Part shown: piece after piece, positions 14,140 through 21,363 of the stretch | Layout of the letters: each line of letters starts with the position of its first letter | How positions within the stretch are numbered: position 1 is the first letter of the stretch | Source of the DNA: Scatomorpha merdavium | GTDB lineage: Bacteria; Bacillota; Clostridia; Oscillospirales; Oscillospiraceae | Reading direction: 5' to 3' | Length of the DNA: 24,767 nucleotides | NCBI GenBank assembly: GCA_018711415.1 | Contig: DVIJ01000100.1 | Location: 1-24,767 of the forward strand | The notes under the pieces: generated by a model | Databases searched by the model: none | What the model was told of the DNA's origin: nothing | Seen by the model: the letters and a program-made list of their open reading frames with translations, nothing else | Translations under genes and position numbers: made by a program

Positions 14140-15507
14140 TTGGGAGAGTTTTTGAGTTGGTTTTGGGGCTTGCCAATGGCCGTGCTTCTGGCCGGCGCCG
14201 GCCTGTACCTGAGCATACGCTGCGGCTTTATCCAGCTGCGGCATTTTCCGGAGGCTATGCGTCACGTCCTGGGAGGGGCTTTGCGAAGGGATGCACAGTC
14301 CGCGGACGGCATCACGCCGATGCAGGCCCTCTGCGCCGCGCTTGCCGGCACTGTCGGGACCGGAAACATCGCTGGAGTGGCGCTTGCTATATCTCTGGGC
14401 GGACCCGGCGCGTTGTTCTGGCTCTGGCTGAGCGCCGCGCTGGGCATGGCCACGAAATATGCCGAGGTCACGCTTGCTCTCCGCTTTCGCGAACGCGGAG
14501 ACGGCGGAGTCTGGTTGGGCGGACCAATGTACACCATCAAAAACGGGCTGGGTCCCCGCTTCATGCCTCTGGCACGCTGCTTTGCTTTTTTCGGCGCGCT
14601 CGGCGCTCTCGCCATGGGCAGCGCTATCCAGGGCGGAGAGATAAGCAGTGCGGCGAGGACGCTAATAATGGAGCTTTCCACGGACCTTGCAGCTGAAAAG
14701 GAACTGTTTTCGATCGTCATAGGCGCACTTGTGGCAGCATGCGGATTTCTCGTTCTCAACGGCGGCATGAAGCGCCTGGGACGTGTTTGCGAGGCGCTTG
14801 TGCCGCTGATGGGCCTTGTCTACGCTCTGGCCTGCATCGCCGTTATCTGCGCCAACTATTGGCGGCTCGGCGGCGTGCTGCGGGACATATTCGTCTGCGC
14901 TTTCCGTCCACAGGCCGTATGCGGCGGCATAGGGCTGCGCGCCTGCATCGGCTGGGGTCTGCGCCGCGGCCTGTTTTCAAACGAGGCCGGGCTGGGTTCA
15001 GCTCCGATCGCACACTCCTCCGCTGCCGAGACCGAACCTGTCAGGCAGGGTTTTTACGGCATTTTTGAAGTCTTTGCGGATACCTTCGTGATCTGTACGC
15101 TCACCGGCCTTGCCCTGCTCTGCTCCGGCGCGGCCATACCATATGGCTCCGCAGCCTCGCTCTCGCTTTCCGTATCGGCCTTTGCAGGAGTTTTCGGCGG
15201 CGGCGGAGCAGCAGCAATATTGGCACTGTGCCTACTTCTCTTTTCGCTCTCCTCCCTGCTGAGCTGGGGCATGTACGGCCTGCGCTGCTGCGGTTTCCTG
15301 CTGGGTACACGTTCAGCGCGCGTGTACCTGCTCGTCTATTCGCTTTGCGCCGTGCTGGGCGCGGCGTCTGTCCGCAGCCTGGTCTGGGAGCTGGCTGACC
15401 TCACCAACGCACTCATGGCTCTGCCGAACCTGACGTCTCTCCTGCTGCTCTCAGGCGAAGCGGCAAGGCTTACACGGGCCTATTTCGCTCAGAGGCAGAG
15501 GGAGTAG
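14140..15507 (+). CDS. Sodium:alanine/glycine symporter (AGCS family)
   Basis: This 455-residue integral membrane protein takes up alanine or glycine together with sodium. Family landmarks are clear: ALAGTVGTGNIAGVA (68-82), GPGALFWLWLSAALGMATKYAEVTLA (88-113), GGPMYTI (127-133) and the signature GLFSNEAGLGSAPIAHSSA (277-295). About eleven hydrophobic segments span the length. The start is TTG at 14140, supported by GGAGG with an eight-base gap. A weak TATTAT (14114-14119) could serve as -10, without a good -35. Its 3' end overlaps the convergent alcohol dehydrogenase gene by 19 bases, with no terminator hairpin between them. Amino-acid specificity cannot be read from the sequence. Confidence 0.92.
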   Translation: MGEFLSWFWGLPMAVLLAGAGLYLSIRCGFIQLRHFPEAMRHVLGGALRRDAQSADGITPMQALCAALAGTVGTGNIAGVALAISLGGPGALFWLWLSAALGMATKYAEVTLALRFRERGDGGVWLGGPMYTIKNGLGPRFMPLARCFAFFGALGALAMGSAIQGGEISSAARTLIMELSTDLAAEKELFSIVIGALVAACGFLVLNGGMKRLGRVCEALVPLMGLVYALACIAVICANYWRLGGVLRDIFVCAFRPQAVCGGIGLRACIGWGLRRGLFSNEAGLGSAPIAHSSAAETEPVRQGFYGIFEVFADTFVICTLTGLALLCSGAAIPYGSAASLSLSVSAFAGVFGGGGAAAILALCLLLFSLSSLLSWGMYGLRCCGFLLGTRSARVYLLVYSLCAVLGAASVRSLVWELADLTNALMALPNLTSLLLLSGEAARLTRAYFAQRQRE

Positions 15508-16646
15508 ATCTCGCGCACTTCGTCGAGCCCGAGAGGGATGACGCTCGGAAAGCTCCTATTTCCATTGTCCGTGCAGCGGCGGCTCATATACTCTGCGTCC
15601 TCCGCTGTGAGCCCAAAGTCCGACAGCCGTTCCGGCATACCCAGACTGCGGAAGTATTCACGCGTGGCCTCGATCCCGCCGCGTATATCTGACCTGCCCC
15701 AGATCTTTTGCGCGTATCGCGTGAGCCTCTCGTTAAACAGGCCGCGCCTTGCAAAAAACTCGAGGTATGCCGGCCAAATTACGGCCAGGCCCGCGCCGTG
15801 GGCTATTCTGTCGTCAAGAGCGCTCATCTCGTGCTGGAGCTTGTGCGCCCAGAGCCCGCAGCTGCGTCCGGCCCCGGTCAGGCCGTTGTGAGAGAGGCTG
15901 CCGGCAAACATGAGCGTCGCCCGGGCCTCGTAGTCCTCCGGCGCAGACATCGCCGTCCGGCCAGAGTCGATTACGGCGGTCATCAGCCCCTCGGACATGC
16001 GGTCTATGAGCTCGTTGTCCGGGTTCGTACACATGTAGCGCTCCATTGTGTGCATGAGAATGTCCACGACGCCGTAGGCGGTCTGGTATGGCGGGAGCGT
16101 GAAGCTCAGCTCCGGGTCCATGATGGCAAAGAGCGGGCGATTCGCCTCGCAGCTGAGGCCGCGCTTGACACCGAGGGAGGTGTTGGTGAGCACGGCGCTG
16201 TCGCTCATCTCGCTGCCTGTGGCGGCAATCGTTAGGACGACGCCAACGGGCAAACTTTCAGTTGGTTCGGCGCGGTGGTCTGTATAGTCCCAGGGGTCGC
16301 GTCCGGTCCTGACGCAGTGCGCGGCCATTTTTGCATTGTCTATTACGCTGCCGCCGCCGACGGCTAGGAGCATGTCGCAGCCCTGCTCGCGGGCATATGA
16401 GGCGGTCTCAGCGCAGAACTCAACTGTAGGATTTGCCCGAACGCCGCCTAATTCGGCAAAGTCAAGACCAGCATCTCTTAAAGATGCCTCAACCCTGCCC
16501 AGGAGCCCGGAGCGGCGTGCGCTTCCGCCGCCATAGGATATGAGCGGCTTGCGGCAGCCGTAGGCAGCAACGACCTTGCCGACCTCGTCACAGCGCCCGC
16601 GTCCGAAAAAGATTTTGGTTGGCGTATATAGTTCAAAATCCAGCAT
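15489..16646 (-). CDS. Iron-containing alcohol dehydrogenase, butanol-dehydrogenase type
   Basis: The start is placed at ATG 16646 (385 residues), eight bases after GAGG; a GTG three codons earlier falls inside that Shine-Dalgarno site. The protein is full length for group III alcohol dehydrogenases of the BDH/YqhD branch. GGGS (97-100) binds NAD(P). The likely iron ligands are Asp195, His199, His268 and His283, in VVDILMH and LWAHKLQHEM...IAHGAGLA. It interconverts aldehydes and alcohols, probably with NADPH. It is divergent from the CoA-transferase gene 126 bases away, which suggests a role in C4 fermentation balance; this is inference from position. The promoter is close to consensus and gives a very short leader. 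Confidence 0.9.
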   Translation of the reverse strand: MLDFELYTPTKIFFGRGRCDEVGKVVAAYGCRKPLISYGGGSARRSGLLGRVEASLRDAGLDFAELGGVRANPTVEFCAETASYAREQGCDMLLAVGGGSVIDNAKMAAHCVRTGRDPWDYTDHRAEPTESLPVGVVLTIAATGSEMSDSAVLTNTSLGVKRGLSCEANRPLFAIMDPELSFTLPPYQTAYGVVDILMHTMERYMCTNPDNELIDRMSEGLMTAVIDSGRTAMSAPEDYEARATLMFAGSLSHNGLTGAGRSCGLWAHKLQHEMSALDDRIAHGAGLAVIWPAYLEFFARRGLFNERLTRYAQKIWGRSDIRGGIEATREYFRSLGMPERLSDFGLTAEDAEYMSRRCTDNGNRSFPSVIPLGLDEVREIYSLCL

Positions 16647-16664
16647 TATCCTCACCTCGCCTTA

Positions 16665-16693
16665 ATTATAGCCCATATTACCACTTTTGTGAA
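16665..16693 (-). promoter_or_regulatory. Sigma-A promoter of the alcohol dehydrogenase gene
   Basis: TTCACA (16688-16693) and a perfect TATAAT (16665-16670) are 17 bases apart on the minus strand. The message would start about 12 bases before the ATG, so the GAGG site lies near its 5' end. Confidence 0.7.
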
Positions 16694-16704
16694 GCACTCG
16701 CCCC

Positions 16705-16733
16705 TTGCCTTTGAAGCCCGGACGTGCAATAAT
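16705..16733 (+). promoter_or_regulatory. Probable promoter of the CoA-transferase gene
   Basis: TTGCCT (16705-16710) and AATAAT (16728-16733) are 17 bases apart. Both hexamers are imperfect, but no better match lies in the 126-base divergent intergenic region. The ATG is 40 bases downstream. Confidence 0.4.
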
Positions 16734-16772
16734 AGGAATGTGTGTGAAAAATTGTTTTACGGAGGATAAGAT

Positions 16773-18107
16773 ATGGACTTCATAAGCGAGTACAAATCTA
16801 AGCTCGGCACCCCGGAGGATGCCGCCAAGCTCGTCAAGAGCGGCGACTGGGTGGAATACGGCAACGGCACCACCTTCGCCTCGCTGTGCGACGCTGCGCT
16901 GGCCAAGCGGAGAGATGAGCTTTTTGACGTCAAGATCCGTGCGCAAATAATGTACGGCCCCATTCAGGCTGTTGAGTGCGACCCGGAGGGCGAACACTTC
17001 TGCTACAACGTCTGGCATTGCTCCGGTTATGACCGCAGCTTTATCGACAAAGGCCGCGCCTACTTCTCCCCCATGATATTTCGCAACCTCGCGTGGTATC
17101 ACCGCGAGTTTCTGCATGTCAACGTGGCTTACGTCTGCGCCACGCCTATGGACAAGCACGGCTACTTCAACTTCTCCCTCTCCGCCGGAACGGCGCTTGA
17201 TATGATAGGCCGCGCTGACGCCATCGTCATCGAGGTCAACGACAAGCTGCCCAAGATCTACGGCGCATACAACGAGAGCATCCATATCTCCGACGTCACC
17301 ATGGTCGTAGAGGGCGAGCACGGCCCGGTGCCGACCGTCCCGGCCAAAAAACCCTCGCCGGAAGATATCCAGATAGCGCAGAACATCATCCCGCACATCG
17401 TAGACGGCGCGACGCTCCAGCTCGGCATAGGCGGCACTCCGGACGCGCTGGGCTCCATCATCGCGCAGAGCGACCTGAAGGACCTCGGCATGCATACCGA
17501 GCTGTGCACCGACGGCTTCCTTGACCTCTACAAGGCGGGCAAGCTCACTAACAAGCGCAAGAACATCTTCCCCGGAAAGGGCGTGCTGGGACTTGCCACC
17601 GGCTCGCAGGCGCTCTACGACTGGCTGGACGAAAACCCCGGAGTTATTGCCCTGCCCATCGCCTATGTGAACGACCCCGCGGTCATAGCCTCGATGGACA
17701 ACTTCGTGTCGCTCAACAGCTGCGTCTCCGTGGACCTCTACGGCCAGATAAACTCCGAGAGCGCCGGCCTGCGCCACATCAGCGGCACCGGCGGCCAGGT
17801 GGACTTCCTCACCGGCGCGTCCATGTCCAAGGGCGGCAAGAGCTTTATCTGCGTGGCCTCCTCCCGCGTCGGCAAGGACGGTGTGCGGACCTCGAATATA
17901 GTTCCGCACTTCAACGGCGAGATAATCACCTCCCCGCGCAGCCAGGCCTATTACATCGCCACTGAGCAGGGCGTTGTGAACCTCGCCGGCCGGAGCAGCT
18001 GGGAGCGCGCAGAAATGCTGGTTTCAATAGCCCACCCCGACTTCCGCGACGAGCTAATAAAAGCCGCCGAAGAGCAGCGCATCTGGCGCCGCTCCAACAA
18101 GAGATAA
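16773..18107 (+). CDS. Butyryl-CoA:acetate-type CoA-transferase
   Basis: The 444-residue protein belongs to the acetyl-CoA hydrolase/transferase family and has the length of butyryl-CoA:acetate and 4-hydroxybutyrate CoA-transferases. Visible motifs include SGDWVEYG (23-30), GEHFCYNVWHCSG (73-85), ATPMDKHGYFNFSLSAG (123-139), the CoA-site loop GIGGTPDALG (218-227) and GQVDFLTGASMSKGGKSFIC near the end. Glu243 in MHTELCTDG is the probable covalent catalytic glutamate by analogy with the clostridial 4-hydroxybutyrate enzyme. The reaction swaps CoA between butyryl-CoA and acetate in the last step of butyrate formation. A close alternative is a 4-hydroxybutyrate- or propionate-type transferase, which cannot be excluded by eye. 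GGAGG lies seven bases before the ATG and a strong terminator follows. Confidence 0.85.
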   Translation: MDFISEYKSKLGTPEDAAKLVKSGDWVEYGNGTTFASLCDAALAKRRDELFDVKIRAQIMYGPIQAVECDPEGEHFCYNVWHCSGYDRSFIDKGRAYFSPMIFRNLAWYHREFLHVNVAYVCATPMDKHGYFNFSLSAGTALDMIGRADAIVIEVNDKLPKIYGAYNESIHISDVTMVVEGEHGPVPTVPAKKPSPEDIQIAQNIIPHIVDGATLQLGIGGTPDALGSIIAQSDLKDLGMHTELCTDGFLDLYKAGKLTNKRKNIFPGKGVLGLATGSQALYDWLDENPGVIALPIAYVNDPAVIASMDNFVSLNSCVSVDLYGQINSESAGLRHISGTGGQVDFLTGASMSKGGKSFICVASSRVGKDGVRTSNIVPHFNGEIITSPRSQAYYIATEQGVVNLAGRSSWERAEMLVSIAHPDFRDELIKAAEEQRIWRRSNKR

Positions 18108-18124
18108 CAAAACGTTTTATAAAA

Positions 18125-18161
18125 AACGCGCCGCCCGAAAAACGGGCGGCGCGTTGCTTTT
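18125..18161 (+). terminator. Intrinsic terminator after the CoA-transferase
   Basis: A 13-base perfect stem (18125-18137 with 18143-18155) closes an AAAAA loop and is followed by GCTTTT. It begins 18 bases after the stop codon. Confidence 0.85.
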
Positions 18162-18210
18162 ACCTCCGGCTGAGTCCCAGATAAGCCAGCTCGATTCCCG
18201 TCCCTGCCGC

Positions 18211-18236
18211 CGGGCGGCGCAGTACTCCGCCGCCCG
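18211..18236. repeat. Second hairpin reusing the terminator arm sequences
   Basis: CGGGCGGCG (18211-18219) pairs with CGCCGCCCG (18228-18236) around an eight-base loop, with no T-run. The ten bases CGGGCGGCGC occur both at 18143-18152 in the terminator and at 18211-18220 here. The rest of 18163-18247 shows no gene with a start codon. Confidence 0.6.
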
Positions 18237-18247
18237 CAGATATGGGC

Positions 18248-18276
18248 TTGACAAGTTTGCTCTAACATGTTAGATT
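18248..18276 (+). promoter_or_regulatory. Promoter of the BlaI/BlaR1-like pair
   Basis: A perfect TTGACA (18248-18253) and TAGATT (18271-18276) are 17 bases apart. The first operator covers the spacer end and reaches into the -10, so bound repressor would block RNA polymerase. Confidence 0.65.
18261..18274 (+). promoter_or_regulatory. Operator 1 for the BlaI-family repressor
   Basis: TCTAACATGTTAGA is a perfect 14-base palindrome of the form TCTAA-N4-TTAGA. It overlaps the promoter. BlaI/MecI repressors bind such dyads as dimers, usually TACA/TGTA-type, so the half-site here is different. Confidence 0.6.
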
Positions 18277-18284
18277 AGAATCAC

Positions 18285-18298
18285 TCTAACGGATTAGA
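18285..18298 (+). promoter_or_regulatory. Operator 2 for the BlaI-family repressor
   Basis: TCTAACGGATTAGA repeats the same half-sites, TCTAA-N4-TTAGA, 24 bases downstream of operator 1 centre to centre. Its last bases merge with the AGAGG Shine-Dalgarno site (18296-18300) of the repressor gene. Confidence 0.6.
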
Positions 18299-18307
18299 GG
18301 TGCTATT

Positions 18308-18682
18308 ATGGACACACCGAAGGTATTTGAGAGCGAGTACAGGTTCTGCCTGATACTCTGGGAGCACGAGCCGGTGCGCAGCAGCGAGCTTGTTTCGCTC
18401 TGCCGCGAGCAGCTGGGCTGGAAGCCGACGACGACGTACACGGTGATAAAGCGCCTGTCGGAGCGCGGCGTGCTGGTGAACGAGAACTCGGTCGTGCGCG
18501 CGCTGGTGACCAAGGACGATGTGCAGGCGGCAGAGATAGACGAGCTGGTGGAAAAGAAATTCGGCGGCTCGCTGCCGGCCTTCATCGCGGCCTTTGCCAA
18601 GAACCGGCGGTTCTCAAAGACGGAGCTGGACGAGGTGCAGCGAATGATAGACAGCTTCAGGGAGGGCGAGGGCAATGGCTGA
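18308..18682 (+). CDS. BlaI/MecI-family transcriptional repressor
   Basis: The 124-residue protein has the size and layout of BlaI/MecI/CopY repressors. A winged helix-turn-helix covers about 10-70 (SSELVSLCREQLGWKPTTTYTVIKRLSERGVLV), and a helical dimerisation tail ends in KTELDEVQRMIDSF. AGAGG lies seven bases before the ATG. Repressors of this family bind paired dyads and are cut by a partner M56 membrane protease when a signal is sensed; that partner is the next gene, which overlaps by eight bases (ATGGCTGA). Twin matching palindromes in its own promoter indicate autoregulation. The family name does not imply beta-lactam resistance here, as no beta-lactamase or penicillin-binding protein is nearby. 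Confidence 0.9.
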   Translation: MDTPKVFESEYRFCLILWEHEPVRSSELVSLCREQLGWKPTTTYTVIKRLSERGVLVNENSVVRALVTKDDVQAAEIDELVEKKFGGSLPAFIAAFAKNRRFSKTELDEVQRMIDSFREGEGNG

Positions 18683-21314
18683 GGTCTTTCAGAAGCTGCT
18701 GAACATGAGCATCGCCGCCGGCTGGCTTATCCTGGCAGTTGTGGTCCTGCGCTTTGTGCTCAAAAAAGCGCCGAAGCGCTTCGTGCTGCTGCTCTGGGCC
18801 GTGGTGGGCCTGCGCCTTGCCCTGCCCTGGAGCATTGAGAGCGCCCTGAGCCTCATCCCCAGCGCTGCCACACTGCCGGAGGGCATCATGATGGAGCGCA
18901 CACCTTCGCTGGACACGGGCATCCCGGCGCTCAACAACGCCATAAATCCGGGCTTTGCCGCTGCCTTCGCGCCCGAGCCCGCAGCGAGCGCGAACCCACT
19001 ACAGGTGCTTCTGCCCATAGCCTCGCTCATCTGGCTCGCGGGCGCGGCGGCGATGCTCATATGGGCGCTGGCGAGCTGGCTGAGGCTCAGGTCGAGGATG
19101 CGCACAGCGGTGCGGCTCGAGGGCAACGTCTATGAGTCCGAAATGGCGGGCGGCCCCTTTGTCCTGGGCCTGTTCAGGCCGAGGATCTACCTGCCCTTCG
19201 GGCTGGGCGAGGCCGAGCGCGGCCACGTCCTGGCGCATGAGCGGGAACACATCAGGCGCGGCGACCAGGTCGTGAAGCTCCTGGGCTTCCTGCTGCTGTG
19301 CCTGCACTGGTTCAACCCCCTGGTCTGGCTGGCCTACGCGCTGCTGTGCCGTGACATTGAACTAGCCTGCGACGAGCGCGTCGTGCGGAATATGGGCTCG
19401 GGCGAGCGCGCGGACTATTCGCAGACGCTTCTGGAGCTCAGCCGGCCGAAGCGCTTTGTCAGCGTCTGCCCGCTGGCCTTTGGCGAGGTCCCGGTCAAGA
19501 GCCGGGTGAAGTCGGTGCTGAACTACAAAAAGCCCGCCTTCTGGCTGGTTTTGCTGGCCGTCGTGGTCTGTGTAGGCGCGGCCGTCTGCTTTTTGACCGA
19601 CCCCAATACCGCCGCAGAGGACACGGGTGAGGACGAGAGCGGGCGCGTGGCTATAACGACAGAGCTGGACGAGAATTTCCCCGAGCAGGTGCTCTATTAC
19701 GCCGTCAACTGCACAGTAAAGCAGGTGGAGATGATGATCTGGCTAAAAGTCGAAAGGGCCGAGATAACCGACCTCGCCTGTTACGCCGAGACCAAAGGCC
19801 CGGACGGCGTGACGCTGCTGCTGTTCAAGCTCGGCGCGCGCTATAAGCTGGCGGAGCCGGAGAGCGTCATGCCTGTGGGTGGTATGCTGATAGAGGACGG
19901 ATGGCTCACAAGGCTGGACGACGGCGGAGACAGGTATATGCTGCTGGCGCGTGAGGGCGAGGACTGGCTCTATATCGGCCTGGTGACGGAGCAGACCCTC
20001 AGCGAATACGGCACGGACTACAACGCCGCAGTGCTCGGGGAATACGCGCGCTATCTGACGCAGCAGTCGAGCGGCGCGCCCGGCCCGGTGTACGAGGCGG
20101 CACAATCACTGGCGCAGGAGAAGGCGGCGCAGCTGTCAGACCTGGGCGTCAGCGAGACGGAGATAATTACGCTGGAGCTCTGTGCCGAGACGCCCTGCCC
20201 GGACGGCGGGACGCTGTACCTGTACGGCGTCGCGGCTCGGTACAAGTCTGAGGGTATTGGCGAAAAGATGCCCGCCGGCGGCACGGTTACCTGCGGCGGG
20301 TCGGCGGTCAACATCTATGTGGACGGCGACTGGTTCACTCTGCTCAAATCCGGTCTGCCCACGGATTACCTGCTCATGCTGTGTAAAGACGGTGTCTGGG
20401 AGTGGCTGGGTACCGCCGACCGAGACACGGTCATGGGCGGCGATGGTTACGGAGGAAACTATCCCGCAGCGGTCACGGGAGAGTATGCGCGAATAAAAGC
20501 GGCACAGACGCCGGTTATAAGGCTGGCAGATGGACTTGACGCGCTGCCGGAGCAGCTCATCGGCTTTGCCTGCGGCGGTGTGGACATGCTGGCGGAGACC
20601 TCCGGCTTCGACATCACAGAGATAGAGATAAACGTGCTTGAGCTCGTTACAGAGCTGGAAGCCCCGGAGGGCGGCACACTGTGCCTTTACAGGCTGGGTG
20701 CACGCTATAAACTCGCGGATGGCAACAACGCCATGCCTGCGGGCGGAATGGTCATTGAAAACAGCTGGATCACGCGACTGCACAGCGGTGGTGACTGCTA
20801 CATGCTGCTGCTACGGGACGGTGAGGTTTGGAGCTATATCGGCATTCTGAGCGAACTGACGGTCACCGAGCTCGGCGGCGACTACGATGCCGCTGCGCTT
20901 GACCTCTATGAGCGCATTTTTGCCGGCGGCGTGAATTGGACGTCAAATCTCGCCGTGAGCAGTCTTTACGGCATACAGTTCATGTTCGATTTCGACTTCG
21001 ACTGGACGCGCATAGAGGCAAGCTGCAACGCGGGCTGGCTGCAGGATAGCCGTGTGAATTATAATGGCCAGAGTCTGAGCCTCGAGCCCGGGCTGGAGCT
21101 CCGCTGGATGCCGGACACAGACACCGCCTCGACGACGATATACTTCACCGTCTACAATGGCGACGAAGCGCAGTACAGCGGCAGCATAAGCATAACTCGA
21201 ATAGCACAGCCGAGCCTCATAGAAAATACCTACCGAGCCATCCTGAACTGTCCCGGCCTGACCATGACCGCTAAAGGCTCCAATACGGGCGCGCTGATAA
21301 GCCCGGCGGAATAA
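18675..21314 (+). CDS. BlaR1-like M56 membrane metalloprotease with a novel triple-repeat sensor
   Basis: The 879-residue protein starts with an M56 peptidase domain. Membrane segments lie near 12-29, 35-52, 110-135, 200-222 and 287-306. The zinc motif HEREH (188-192) and the downstream ELACDERVV (229-237) match BlaR1/MecR1. The part after residue 310 should be outside the cell. It holds no penicillin-binding domain, and no SxxK motif was noticed. Instead it carries three related units of about 135 residues (about 326-461, 472-606 and 615-750), each with PDGGTLYLY-like, LGARYKLA, MPAGGM and a final YxAAxLxxYxR stretch. An unrecognised C-terminal part (751-879) is strand-rich. It probably senses an envelope ligand or stress and cleaves the partner repressor. 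The ATG overlaps the repressor gene by eight bases. Confidence 0.87.
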   Translation: MAEVFQKLLNMSIAAGWLILAVVVLRFVLKKAPKRFVLLLWAVVGLRLALPWSIESALSLIPSAATLPEGIMMERTPSLDTGIPALNNAINPGFAAAFAPEPAASANPLQVLLPIASLIWLAGAAAMLIWALASWLRLRSRMRTAVRLEGNVYESEMAGGPFVLGLFRPRIYLPFGLGEAERGHVLAHEREHIRRGDQVVKLLGFLLLCLHWFNPLVWLAYALLCRDIELACDERVVRNMGSGERADYSQTLLELSRPKRFVSVCPLAFGEVPVKSRVKSVLNYKKPAFWLVLLAVVVCVGAAVCFLTDPNTAAEDTGEDESGRVAITTELDENFPEQVLYYAVNCTVKQVEMMIWLKVERAEITDLACYAETKGPDGVTLLLFKLGARYKLAEPESVMPVGGMLIEDGWLTRLDDGGDRYMLLAREGEDWLYIGLVTEQTLSEYGTDYNAAVLGEYARYLTQQSSGAPGPVYEAAQSLAQEKAAQLSDLGVSETEIITLELCAETPCPDGGTLYLYGVAARYKSEGIGEKMPAGGTVTCGGSAVNIYVDGDWFTLLKSGLPTDYLLMLCKDGVWEWLGTADRDTVMGGDGYGGNYPAAVTGEYARIKAAQTPVIRLADGLDALPEQLIGFACGGVDMLAETSGFDITEIEINVLELVTELEAPEGGTLCLYRLGARYKLADGNNAMPAGGMVIENSWITRLHSGGDCYMLLLRDGEVWSYIGILSELTVTELGGDYDAAALDLYERIFAGGVNWTSNLAVSSLYGIQFMFDFDFDWTRIEASCNAGWLQDSRVNYNGQSLSLEPGLELRWMPDTDTASTTIYFTVYNGDEAQYSGSISITRIAQPSLIENTYRAILNCPGLTMTAKGSNTGALISPAE

Positions 21315-21322
21315 AACAGCAG

Positions 21323-21351
21323 AGCCCCCGGCACGAGGCCGGGGGCTTTTT
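21323..21351 (+). terminator. Intrinsic terminator after the BlaR1-like gene
   Basis: AGCCCCCGGC (21323-21332) pairs perfectly with GCCGGGGGCT (21338-21347) around ACGAG, followed by TTTT. It lies between convergent genes and may also serve the GH13 gene ending at 21364. Confidence 0.88.
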
Positions 21352-21363
21352 GCATATTTCAGC

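Noticed and set aside
16662..17909. Minus-strand frame of about 415 codons opposite the CoA-transferase
   Set aside because: It lies antisense to a well-conserved enzyme, has no recognisable motif, and is a typical GC-rich shadow frame.
18190..18215. tRNA T-arm-like sequence (CTCGATTCCCGT)
   Set aside because: No acceptor, D or anticodon arms can be built around it.
18160..18260. Minus-strand open stretch of about 34 codons that reads like a protein C-terminus
   Set aside because: It has no start codon after the upstream in-frame stop, and it overlaps the terminator and GC-rich hairpin. A gene remnant is possible but cannot be supported.
18308..21314. Beta-lactam resistance operon
   Set aside because: The repressor and M56 protease belong to the BlaI/BlaR1 families, but there is no penicillin-binding sensor domain and no beta-lactamase gene adjacent.
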